Origin: Asparagopsis taxiformis
Lineage: Eukaryota; Rhodophyta; Florideophyceae; Bonnemaisoniales; Bonnemaisoniaceae
DNA: 64,000 bases
Assembly: GCA_030407315.1 (NCBI GenBank)
Contig: JALQPE010002509.1
Coordinates: 62,001-126,000 of the forward strand
Direction of reading: 5' to 3'
In this document: positions 33,401 to 40,621 of the stretch, piece after piece
Numbering within the stretch: position 1 is the stretch's first letter
How the letters are laid out: each line of letters opens with the position of its first letter
Position numbers and translations under genes: made by a program
Notes under the pieces: model-generated
Database searches by the model: none
Seen by the model: only the letters and a program-made list of their open reading frames with translations
What the model was told of the DNA's origin: nothing

Positions 33401-33690
33401 ACGACGAAAACATCGAGCATCCAATTTGGATTGTTCCGGCTCCGTTCTGTTCGGCGCAGTTCATCAACGACCCGCGGTATTTGCGAGGTGAGGACACTCC
33501 GGCGGAAGACACCAGGCGGATGGCCAACGTCGAGTTTGTCGAGAACTACAGCAGCGGGTCGACGGGGAAGAAGCTCAAGGCGAAGGACCTAGAAAATCCA
33601 AAGATCATTGTAGTACGTGCAATCCGCGATATCCGTCCGGGGCAGGAGCTCTACGTTCATTATGGGACAGCGTTTAGAGCATGGAATTAG
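30487..33690 (+). CDS. Amino-type DNA methyltransferase fused to SET domain
   Basis: An intact 1,067-residue frame from an ATG (TCCATTATGAC). Residues 1-430 form a helical region I cannot name, followed by a Pro/Ser linker. The N6/N4-type methyltransferase has motif IV DPPY at 507-510 (LILNDPPYNVRRK) and the SAM-binding motif DPFSGTFATG at about 748, the permuted beta-class order. A very acidic Glu/Asp/Ser insert (~575-620) sits between them. The C-terminus (~905-1065) is a SET domain: NAGRGLFAEQ at the start, FINDPR in the place of the usual NH block, and RPGQELYVHYG at the end. One polypeptide would thus modify both DNA and protein (perhaps histones). It lacks the ParB domain of its neighbours. 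Inverted repeats on both sides suggest it is or was mobile. Confidence 0.8.
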   Translation: MTNKRRRNSNPIVDDATVPNLREPASPWEDSSDMGTRRNVGRAARETTLAGKDFLRLLLDLFAHSSFADLTDKPGGFTYADLGASVAQGTEEQFLALQGRLSMAFSGRSKNAGVEADVAEIVMAEMNVERAKQIVRLALPIAEFSRQDERIGKWVEHCILSGIVPQTFLIGCNMLPSPLQAPQRGEPSAFVLAPPETFEVLMYFQALSIIRNHNKNLPRRRIGDAAEEGNEAARVPAHRKSTNRACYVVQVLYHAWTDVAFAAKFSSFEELMAPYIIFDSSEHWFDVLDEGLFAPMEQKLDLYHDKAPLSHPDGYGGKVETRTSAQHSAFRDLVRKFFDRLQFLIVNPDLYTWPESDRWGALEIYLSSGNPDKLPAYFDTLDEDVMAVLRPAPQAADAEKVPKPVDDTPTRRNTGGRGLVPSTRHTTRLQLGPGRTSLTAQGPSPPSPSPHATEEQESEGQALAKDFLSKMSQYCRVYDVPFEDLVSADESREHVPITGNVQLILNDPPYNVRRKRNDSNSSYDRLTAEDMQASIEVSDELLRPGGHGIVFCSVLQFYEWFHYLETYKGPQSEGPTDAAASDDGSDEEEVTSMNSDSEASQHSGEESADGEDDEDEEEEDVVRNSVFFVDEVPLLFVRLPGHLYQMPGRKRYQRMNMAEVAIHFWKRGVPFKTGSEMVAYRNHGYMDGTYPAWCNVTINMPAIDSNEMVWRTRSTTGATVRVRAEQKSVALMMELISQHSQPGDIVVDPFSGTFATGKAAMSLPEHRVFVGSDMDKLCVARSLPKLCAVMSRVILSNNTDMRVTTEAKQSAEKFLASPSVTMRTQRERRIIEPPPGLPLYQRFPKYIRQYLWQLCPESIASHEHMEKPVHYWPPSLRRWLQTENPRVMRAHDCVAKKLSVRPSLIKHPNAGRGLFAEQTFNVGDEVCAYYGTVVYSDMSKESMRFAYGEGHMAITKETFLMYAIKLYATAEDDENIEHPIWIVPAPFCSAQFINDPRYLRGEDTPAEDTRRMANVEFVENYSSGSTGKKLKAKDLENPKIIVVRAIRDIRPGQELYVHYGTAFRAWN

Positions 33691-33892
33691 GGTCACGAAA
33701 GATGTTTTCATTTCGACTACAAATAAAGCTACGTTCCAGAGTTGAAGTATATCATATAATGCAGCATGTCCAGCCACCATTAGTCCAGGGTGAAACCTAT
33801 TGAGCAGTACTCGCCTGTCAAAAACCAATCGTTCACACTCTAGGTGCACTTCGTCCGAGCAGTGAACCTGACTGCTTGGATGCTGTTATGCG

Positions 33893-34121
33893 TGCAGATG
33901 CAAAATACACGACCAAGTTGAAATGGACGCCCGGTGGATGTCCAGCTCAGTTGCATTGCTGTCCGGCCCAGAAATTCTACAATTCAGGGCAGAAAAAAAT
34001 ATTGCAAAAAACATCGATTTCAGTGGGTCGATTGTGCCGTACGGCACACCCCCATCTCAAAAACATGTTCACATGTGCATGTTTTTGAGAATAGCCCAAA
34101 TTTTAATTCAAATCAGGGTGT
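33893..34121 (-). repeat. Solo dispersed repeat, right of the MTase-SET gene
   Basis: Inverted mate of 29953-30160, ending CAGGGTGT at 34121. With the left copy it encloses a 4.2 kb unit carrying only the MTase-SET gene. No target duplication is evident. Confidence 0.8.
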
Positions 34122-34350
34122 CTTCCGGACATAGGGGTGCTCGCGGCCTAGCTCTACAGCTGTAATTGTACCTCATTAAATACTGTTGATGACTGCCTAC
34201 CGTATACAATCTGGGCTGTTGGCGTATTATCCGGTACTTGACCTGACCTGAACGTTCATCGCAGACCGTTGTGGTTACCGACACTATACAGCAATCTTTT
34301 TTGTATCTCGTGCAACTCAATCGTTCCATCGCTTCCGGGAAAGCTTCATT

Positions 34351-36489
34351 ATGCCGCCGCGTATTGCGAAGAAAGCTCCAAAGCCTCCGGGCCTCCAGAA
34401 AACCCGGTCAGCAGCTGCTGTATCGAGTGCCCGACAATCCCGTGCGAAGAAACGGTCTGGGCCTACCGGCAGCATTGAACCGCGGTCCGGTAGTCGCAAG
34501 ACGGACCGGCGCAGAACTGGGGATCCGCAGCGAGAAAGTGAGCAAGGAGGAACGGCGCGGAGAGAGATGGGGGTTGACCGAGGCAAGCGTGCTCGCAGGG
34601 ACAGTGAACATCATGATGATGACATGATAGTGGCTCAAAACATGTTGGAATTGCGGCAGAGTGCTATGGCAAAGGTAGTTCCTCCCGGGTTGGCAGATGC
34701 GGAGGTGCTGCAGACGGAGTCCCAGCCGGGGGTTCCCGAGACACTGGAGGCTGTGACCCCCACTGCGCCAACTATGCCGAGTACATCAGCCCCAGCAGGT
34801 AATGCAGTCAGGGACCCGAGGATAGCGGCAAGGGATGTTGTTTCTGAGCAACGTTCACAGGATGCAAACTATCATCGGCGGTCAGGTGGTACTGAGGGGA
34901 GAGAGCAGCCGGAGTGCGGGCCTCGTCACAACAGACTGTCATTGGTGCCAAATATGCGCGTAACGCCCCCGCGACGTCAGGCTATTGGCGATGGAGGACA
35001 TCATATTCCCGATAGCGTGCGAGATGGGGGGACGGTGAGGGCAGAGAGGTTGCATCCGCCGGAATCCATCGATTTAATGGCGAGTCGCATCAATGCGCAG
35101 AAGAAGAAGATCGCGGAGCTGGAAAAAAAAGTGTTTAGCCAGGACATAGCAAACAAGGCGCTCACCACGGAGATAGTTGCGTTGGAGGCTAAGGTGAAGA
35201 CTCTGCAGGCGGAAAATGCCAGCCTTACTGCAATTGCGAGAACAGGTAGAATCAGTGATCACGGTGGCGGTAAGTCGAAAATACAGAAAGCCATTCCTGT
35301 GAAATACCTTGGAGTTCTTAGGGCGGTTGAGGAAAACCTGACAAAGTGGTGCAAGAACGAGACTATGGAGCTGGACCCTATAGCGGAACAAACGCAGAGA
35401 CGTTGGACTGGACGTACCATCGAGGTAGAGCCGGTAGAAGGGACACTTTGGAGCGAAAACGGTGTAGGATATATTGCTACCCCTCCGGGCTATATCATCA
35501 AGAATCTGCAGTGGTATACACCTTCGTACAGGGACGAGAGTGATCTGCTGAATGACTTGGTGCGACACGTACTGCGCCAAAGTCCGTGGTGTGATGTGTT
35601 TTCCGATGAGGAGCAGCGTGTGTGCTGTCAAGAGGCTGTGGCGGGGAGCAAGGAATTGAAAGTGAAGGTGACGCAGAAACTGTCCGACGTGATGAGTGCA
35701 CGGAAGCGTAATGCGAGGGACAGATTGTTCGGTTCGCTGGGGTACACGAAATTAATGTCTAGATGCACGATGTTGACGACGCGAGCTGAGATGGACGAGC
35801 GAGAGGATCAAAAGCGCGAAGCGTCTGAGAAGCTTTTGAAACGGGAAAGCAACGGTGATTTGGATATGGGGAGGTGGCGAACGGCACCGTTCTCAGAGCT
35901 GCGATACAGCAAAGGCATGGTTCCTGACAGCTTCGAAATGGAAGTGAATGGTGATGCATGGTTTAACAACCGAGTAGCTGTGAATGTACTGGACATCTTC
36001 AGGGGGTATTCGATGCGACCAGAACAAGTTATGGACATAGAGACGAGCATACTAACGCTGGCGCGCCTGGATGCTTGGCTAGTGACTACTGTGGAGTGTT
36101 TGGATGAACCGAAGGGGAAAGGAGGTGCACGGCAGAAGGAGTTTACAAGGCGGTACAGTCAATATGTGGGGGTAGCTTTTCAGCAATTAGTTGGTATGGT
36201 GGTGTACTGCATGTCTTGTCTCCAAGGCTCGCAAGCAAGGGAAGAAACGGACGTTGTCGAGAGCGAACAGAGGACTAGTGCACAGTCACGGCATGTGTTT
36301 GCAAGCCGTACTGTGACAAGAGAGGCTGTTGAAGTGTGGCAAAGCGGAGAGGGATCTGGAATTGTTCATGTCGTTGATGATGTAAACAGTTGCTCATCAC
36401 TTGTTCTAGTGTCCGAGGATTGGATTCAATCGCATATTACGTCAAACCTCGGTGCTGTAATGGATTGTGTGATTGCGCAAGAACACTGA
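34351..36489 (+). CDS. Coiled-coil protein, 5' part of a gene split by the outer element
   Basis: The ATG at 34351 opens a frame with a basic N-terminus (MPPRIAKKAPKPPG), a disordered Pro/Ser/Glu region, a coiled coil near residues 230-295 (KKKIAELEKKVFSQDIANKA, heptad-like) and a folded C-terminal half I cannot name. It formally ends at 36489, but the last nine bases (GAACACTGA) are one base of the CAAG target site plus the first eight of the outer transposon. The native frame is cut at 36481 and resumes at 60041. Intact the protein would be about 761 residues. Function unknown; a coiled coil next to a basic region fits a nuclear scaffold or DNA-binding role. Confidence 0.7.
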   Translation: MPPRIAKKAPKPPGLQKTRSAAAVSSARQSRAKKRSGPTGSIEPRSGSRKTDRRRTGDPQRESEQGGTARREMGVDRGKRARRDSEHHDDDMIVAQNMLELRQSAMAKVVPPGLADAEVLQTESQPGVPETLEAVTPTAPTMPSTSAPAGNAVRDPRIAARDVVSEQRSQDANYHRRSGGTEGREQPECGPRHNRLSLVPNMRVTPPRRQAIGDGGHHIPDSVRDGGTVRAERLHPPESIDLMASRINAQKKKIAELEKKVFSQDIANKALTTEIVALEAKVKTLQAENASLTAIARTGRISDHGGGKSKIQKAIPVKYLGVLRAVEENLTKWCKNETMELDPIAEQTQRRWTGRTIEVEPVEGTLWSENGVGYIATPPGYIIKNLQWYTPSYRDESDLLNDLVRHVLRQSPWCDVFSDEEQRVCCQEAVAGSKELKVKVTQKLSDVMSARKRNARDRLFGSLGYTKLMSRCTMLTTRAEMDEREDQKREASEKLLKRESNGDLDMGRWRTAPFSELRYSKGMVPDSFEMEVNGDAWFNNRVAVNVLDIFRGYSMRPEQVMDIETSILTLARLDAWLVTTVECLDEPKGKGGARQKEFTRRYSQYVGVAFQQLVGMVVYCMSCLQGSQAREETDVVESEQRTSAQSRHVFASRTVTREAVEVWQSGEGSGIVHVVDDVNSCSSLVLVSEDWIQSHITSNLGAVMDCVIAQEH
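36478..36481. repeat. Target-site duplication CAAG, left copy
   Basis: CAAG directly precedes the outer element's left terminus (AACACTGATTTGG) and recurs at 60041-60044 directly after the right terminus. Confidence 0.9.
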
Positions 36490-37091
36490 TTTGGTGTATT
36501 TCGGGTGAAAATTATTTTAATTGGGGAAATTCTAAAATTGGTCAAGCATGTTGAGCATCATATCGCCGGAAAGTTGCATTGCCGCATATTGCAGTGGTAG
36601 TCATCTTATGTGTCCCGGACAAATATTTGTCAAGGTATCACTGTTTCCGTTATATGTGCTTGACTGGCAGTGATTTCCAATATTTTTGTATTAATTTGGA
36701 TTGTAAATTATTTATTTGATGCAAGAAGTTTTGTAAAATTTGATGCAAGAATGACATATCATATCCTGGTGCAATCATGCTAGCCGCTGGATTTGAGCAG
36801 TCACTCTTGCATTTGAATCATCGAACGACGGCTGAGCTGGTGTCAATAAGTCGAATTGCTGCTGAAGGTATCGATTCTGGCTTGTTCCGTCCCTCCCACT
36901 TCATGTGCTCTGTGCTCTCCATGTCGAAAACGTATACACACATTCATGCATTGTTTGCCACTGTCTACTTGCAACGCCAACACGACTTGGTCCAACGATG
37001 CGATGCGATTCAATGTCGCAGTAGCCCAAGTTGTCGCTTGCAACACGCCAACCAGCAACGACGTCTCGTTCCATCGCAGCTCTTCGACACA
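36490..37091. other. TIR sequence without a convincing gene
   Basis: AT-rich terminal part of the TIR (ATTTATTTGATGCAAGAAG and similar), then a frame that opens at 36777. Subterminal sequences like this normally contain transposase-binding sites, but I see no regular motif. Confidence 0.4.
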
Positions 37092-37839
37092 ATGGAGACC
37101 AACGAATTGATAGAAATTGCTCTTCTGCTCGCGCTCATCTTCCTTCTCTACCTCGCCAATTTCCTCGCCGATATCGGCACCTTTGACGAAATCCAGGTGC
37201 TACGTGGCCTATTGCAACCCATCCTCGTCGCAGTATCCCAACAGCGCGCCGCGGAACCGAGTCTGTCGCCCGTCATGCTGCAAATCGCGCAGCAGGTGTG
37301 CGGCCACGGCGTGGAGGAAGGCGCCGACAGCATATTGGGCACCGATCGTCACGAGATTCAACGCGTGCGTTGCGTCGCGTCGCGTTCGCCGCGGCGAAAT
37401 GATAGGCATCTACTACGCGTCCGTGCATCCATTAATGAAGAACTGCGCCGCATTACAGGGCGTCGTGATCGACGTCGGGGAGCGTCGCGTTTCAGAGGCG
37501 TCACGGGCAGAGTGGGTGAAGCGACTCGCCAGAAAGAACGCTGATTTATCAGTCCAAATCGTATCAATACCGGACATGCTGCAGATTGCGTCGAGATTTC
37601 ACGGCCCTATGTCCGAGGAAATCGCCCACTGGAGGGTGTATAGAAAGTTGATCTGGAGATTACGCACGACAGGCGAGCGGTATACGCCGCATCCCATGCA
37701 GATCATGGAGTCCACATCCGTTCGCAAAAAGCGTGTCGTTTCCTTGATATCTGTCGCAGGCGAGAGTCTGGTGACGACTTTGCGACCTTCGTACATACGT
37801 ATCATCTTCGTGATACTTGCTGCCATTTGCACGCGATAA
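37092..37839 (+). CDS. TIR-borne membrane-type reading frame, left copy
   Basis: The ATG at 37092 opens METNELIEIALLLALIFLLY, a clear membrane segment, then a soluble Gln/Ala/Val-rich part. Near 37370 the best coding frame changes register and continues as IGIYYASVHPLMKNCAALQG to a stop at 37839 with a second hydrophobic tail (IRIIFVILAAIC). The same two-frame structure exists in the right TIR, so the shift predates TIR homogenisation or marks an unseen intron. Function unknown. Confidence 0.35.
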
Positions 37840-38797
37840 GCTGTCCGAAAGACATGTCATCGGTGACAAACTTTGCAAATCCATCGTTTTCCCCACAGTC
37901 AGCGCTCTGGTCGTGTAGCAAACTCAGTCCGGCCAATTTCCGCCGATCCTCGTCCCTGATAGCTGTAACTGCTGTGTCGAAACCAGGGTATTGGAAAAAC
38001 ACAAAACTAAGCCGCTCCTGATCCGTGAGTATCACCCGATGCAAAGGAGTCCGCAGACGTCCGCTCGTAAATAGACTTAGAAAGTCAGAGCAATTCACAA
38101 CCAGAGTATCCTCCATGGGCGGCACATCATGCCATTCATCTTGCACACAGATTTGCAGTGCCGATTTGCTACCAGTTTTCTGTGCGATAAGCGTCGCGAA
38201 TCCCCAACCCGTATGTGCAGAAGACCCAGTCATATGTTTCTCAAGCACTCTCCGTCCCGTGGTAATGGAACGATCGTAGTAGAGATATCGACTCCCCTTG
38301 ACGACAGAGTGTTCGTAAATCTGCTATTGGCCTCGGATCATCCGTCCATGTCGTCATGATTGCGTCTATGAGGACAAGCATAACTCTGTTCATGAAAGAA
38401 AATAATGCATCAAAACTGTTCTTCATGAGCATATCTGGTGTAGAGCGTTTCCAAAACGGCCATACATTTTCTGATTCCAGCGCGTTTTGTGGAGTGCATC
38501 CTCCATTGCTCCAGTCGTACGACCAGCTGAAAGCTTCTATCCATTCGATTGTTTGCGCCCTTGATTCACAAGCTGTCTTGATGTAGCCTCTTGTGACACC
38601 AGCGGCAAGTCCTTTTAAAGTCGCTGACTGTTTCTCCTGGAGAGGTCGTTGGAAAAAGGATGTGCCTCTGAGAATGCAGGAGCGACAAATTGTTGAAGAA
38701 GGCAACGAATTTCCCCGCCAAACTTGAGATAGGCAATTCCGGAGATTTGGAATGCAGAGAACGCTTTGGTGGATGAGTTCTCACACAGATAACTCAC
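37802..38797 (-). pseudogene. 2OG-Fe(II) oxygenase (IPNS-like), passenger pseudogene
   Basis: Three frames in sequence rebuild an isopenicillin-N-synthase-like oxygenase: an N-terminal piece (ISGIAYLKFGGEIRCLLQQF, 38615-38797), a middle piece (38241-38705, FFQRPLQEK ... GESISLLRSFHYHG) and a C-terminal piece (37802-38248, HTGWGFATLIAQ ... LFTSGRLRTPLHRVIL ... CKWQQVSRR). A 1-nt shift separates the last two near 38245, another lies near 38600. The HxD iron motif is HTG, so the Asp is gone; the distal His and the following Arg remain. The last ~70 bp lie inside the TIR. A host-type metabolic gene captured and dying. Confidence 0.65.
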
Positions 38798-39062
38798 TTA
38801 ATTTGTTCTCTACTCTGGACAGCTCATTTCTTAGTTTTAGTAGCGAAGCAAGCTTATCAATCTGATCCTGATTCAGCTCCTTCCCTTCCTTTCGACTGTT
38901 TTCCAACAATTCAATCGTTTGAAGCTTCTTCTTCAGCTTCTTAATTTTCTTTCCAGCAACCTCCACAGAGTCGATATCATCGACGCTAGTAGTTGACAGT
39001 TCGACCTTCGGCGGCACGCCATTCATGGTCGTAGACCAGACAGCCGTCATCACGCTCGCCAC
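38781..39062 (-). CDS. Short Lys/Glu-rich helical protein fragment
   Basis: From the ATG in VWSTTMNGVPPK the frame gives a ~90-residue product ending in a highly charged helix (KKIKKLKKKLQTIELLENSR, then ELNQDQIDKLASLL). The pattern resembles the C-terminal tail of translation factor eIF2A or of PYM/WIBG, from memory and unchecked. The start overlaps the zinc-finger gene on the other strand, so it is probably a captured exon rather than a full gene. Confidence 0.35.
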   Translation of the reverse strand: MASVMTAVWSTTMNGVPPKVELSTTSVDDIDSVEVAGKKIKKLKKKLQTIELLENSRKEGKELNQDQIDKLASLLKLRNELSRVENKLSELSV

Positions 39063-39428
39063 TATGGCCGTCAGTAGTGGCGGCGGGATCGGACTCGTGG
39101 CATGGACCGAGAACCATGGGAAGCGAACTGAACGACGTCAAAATGTTCAAATCTGCGTCGAATGTCTGGGTGAGACAGTCGTGCCGTGTAATCTGTGCAA
39201 TGCTACCGGTAAGGATCCTCTGAATGAGGCCAACGTGTGCTCCTACTGCAACGGCAAGGGGCATGTGCAATGATTTAATTGCAACGGAACTGGCATACAG
39301 CCGCGTTTTCTTGATAGGTTGGTTTCATCTTTTCCACTCTGTTCAAACCGCGATTTTGCCGATGCACTAACCGCCACTTTTCTTTCATTATCTCCCGCAG
39401 ATTATCACCCGACGACTTTAAGGATTAA
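39025..39428 (+). pseudogene. DnaJ-type zinc-finger protein (plastid chaperone-like), one intron
   Basis: Three CxxCxGxG-like repeats (CVECLGETVVPCNLCNATGK, then CSYCNGKG) are followed by an in-frame TGA at 39271-39273 where a Cys is expected. The fourth repeat (NCNGTGIQPRFLDR) continues in the same frame. An intron at 39318-39400 (GTTGGTTTC ... GCACTAAC ... CCCGCAG) then joins to an exon ending SPDDFKD and TAA at 39426-39428. The four-repeat cysteine-rich domain matches small DnaJ-like plastid chaperones of the BSD2/ORANGE kind. Only the TGA breaks it; a single-base error or true decay would both explain that. The N-terminus is uncertain and no transit peptide is visible. Confidence 0.6.
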
Positions 39429-39604
39429 CACAGATGGGCAAGCACCGTGGCAAATTCCAGTGCAGTGATGTAGATAATGAGCTTTACAATATATTGTACC
39501 TGCAACTCACCTTGGAAGCAGCTCCCTCCTTCCTCTTCGACAACATGGATTGCTACTGCTGAAACCATAAGGGGTCCTCCATTTCCGCGCGTCTCCTCTC
39601 CTCA

Positions 39605-40216
39605 TCAAACTCCTGATTCAACGGAACATTCACCGCCGCCGCAAACAGCAACTCCGAAATCAGAATTCAATAGTAAGACAACAACGTGGCCGCAATCGAA
39701 GTCCGAAATCTGCCTGTCGCCGCCCATGATCAGCGGCTGGCACAGCGACGCAAACGCCGAGACCGTCAGTAGCAAATACGCCGGCGTCATCAGCCGCGTG
39801 CGGAACGGCGCCGCCCTGGAGCGCGACGTGCCCGTGCTGAGCGTCTCCTCGCGCAGAATGGAAACGGCGGTGAGCGACGGCGCGTACAGCATGCATGCGA
39901 TCAACACGCAGACGTTGAGCACGCCCGTGTAGTAGAAGGCGACGATTTGCAGAATGACCATCGCGACCACGCCGGTAATCAGCATTACGAACGACAGTGC
40001 GCGAAGGAAGTAGGAACATAGCGCGTGGCATAATCCGTCAAATTTCGCGTGGATACGTCCAAGAAATTGCGCAAACCATGATGAACGCTCGGAGACACTC
40101 GAAAAGCCGCGTCGAGATGTGGCGCTTGAATCCGATGGCTCGATGGCCCCCGATGGTTCTACCGCCTCCCCGGATAGAAGCGGGACTTTATCGATGGCTG
40201 CTGCTGTCGCGTCCAT
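39605..40216 (-). CDS. Putative multi-pass membrane protein, passenger
   Basis: The ATG at 40216 opens a 203-residue frame. A Ser/Pro-rich cytosolic head (residues 1-55) precedes at least two membrane segments (ALSFVMLITGVVAMVILQIV and NVCVLIACMLYAPSLTAVSI) and a third weaker one near 165. The C-terminus changes character after about 180 and may be artificial, implying 3' truncation. It sits in the same passenger block as the oxygenase and DnaJ-like fragments. Family not recognised. Confidence 0.4.
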   Translation of the reverse strand: MDATAAAIDKVPLLSGEAVEPSGAIEPSDSSATSRRGFSSVSERSSWFAQFLGRIHAKFDGLCHALCSYFLRALSFVMLITGVVAMVILQIVAFYYTGVLNVCVLIACMLYAPSLTAVSILREETLSTGTSRSRAAPFRTRLMTPAYLLLTVSAFASLCQPLIMGGDRQISDFDCGHVVVLLLNSDFGVAVCGGGECSVESGV

Positions 40217-40621
40217 GTTGTGTTTGTTTATAGGTGCTTCGGATGCAATGCCAGTGCCCGTGTCAGGATATCGGTGTCACAGCTTGGGACATGCGGAGCG
40301 CGATTTGCTCGTTCTACTGGGAGAGGCCCAATAAAAAAACTCGTTACCGAATGATATGTGAATACATCGAGAGATTTCCATCAGGATTTACGGCCGTATA
40401 TCTGAAATGGTAGAGATACCACCGCACAGTTTTCTGCCTTTTCTGTTTGTAATCATTTTTAGGAGTCAGCAGATCTATCTACATCTGCAGGAAAACTCCA
40501 GGAAGAGAAGCTAGGCATTCATCCTAGTTTCAAAGAAGTAATTGATGTGCCCAATCTCCTATCCAGACTTTCAGTGTATGCAGCCTTATTGAAAATTTGG
40601 AACCTGGTGATTACTGCCGAG
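40217..40621. other. Spacer, no gene seen
   Basis: About 400 bp between the passenger block and the 3' end of the ParB-MTase gene. No recognisable signal. Confidence 0.5.

Larger units (their letters stand above)
36482..37872 (+). repeat. Left TIR of the outer element (1,391 bp)
   Basis: Matches the inverse of 58650-60040 with only scattered single-base differences. The match ends just after GTCATCGGTGA(C/T)AAACT. The inner edge contains the 3' end of the captured oxygenase gene. Confidence 0.9.

Noticed and set aside
34351..36489. BRCT or BEN domain in the split coiled-coil protein
   Set aside because: Local similarity of the C-terminal half was too weak to support either name.
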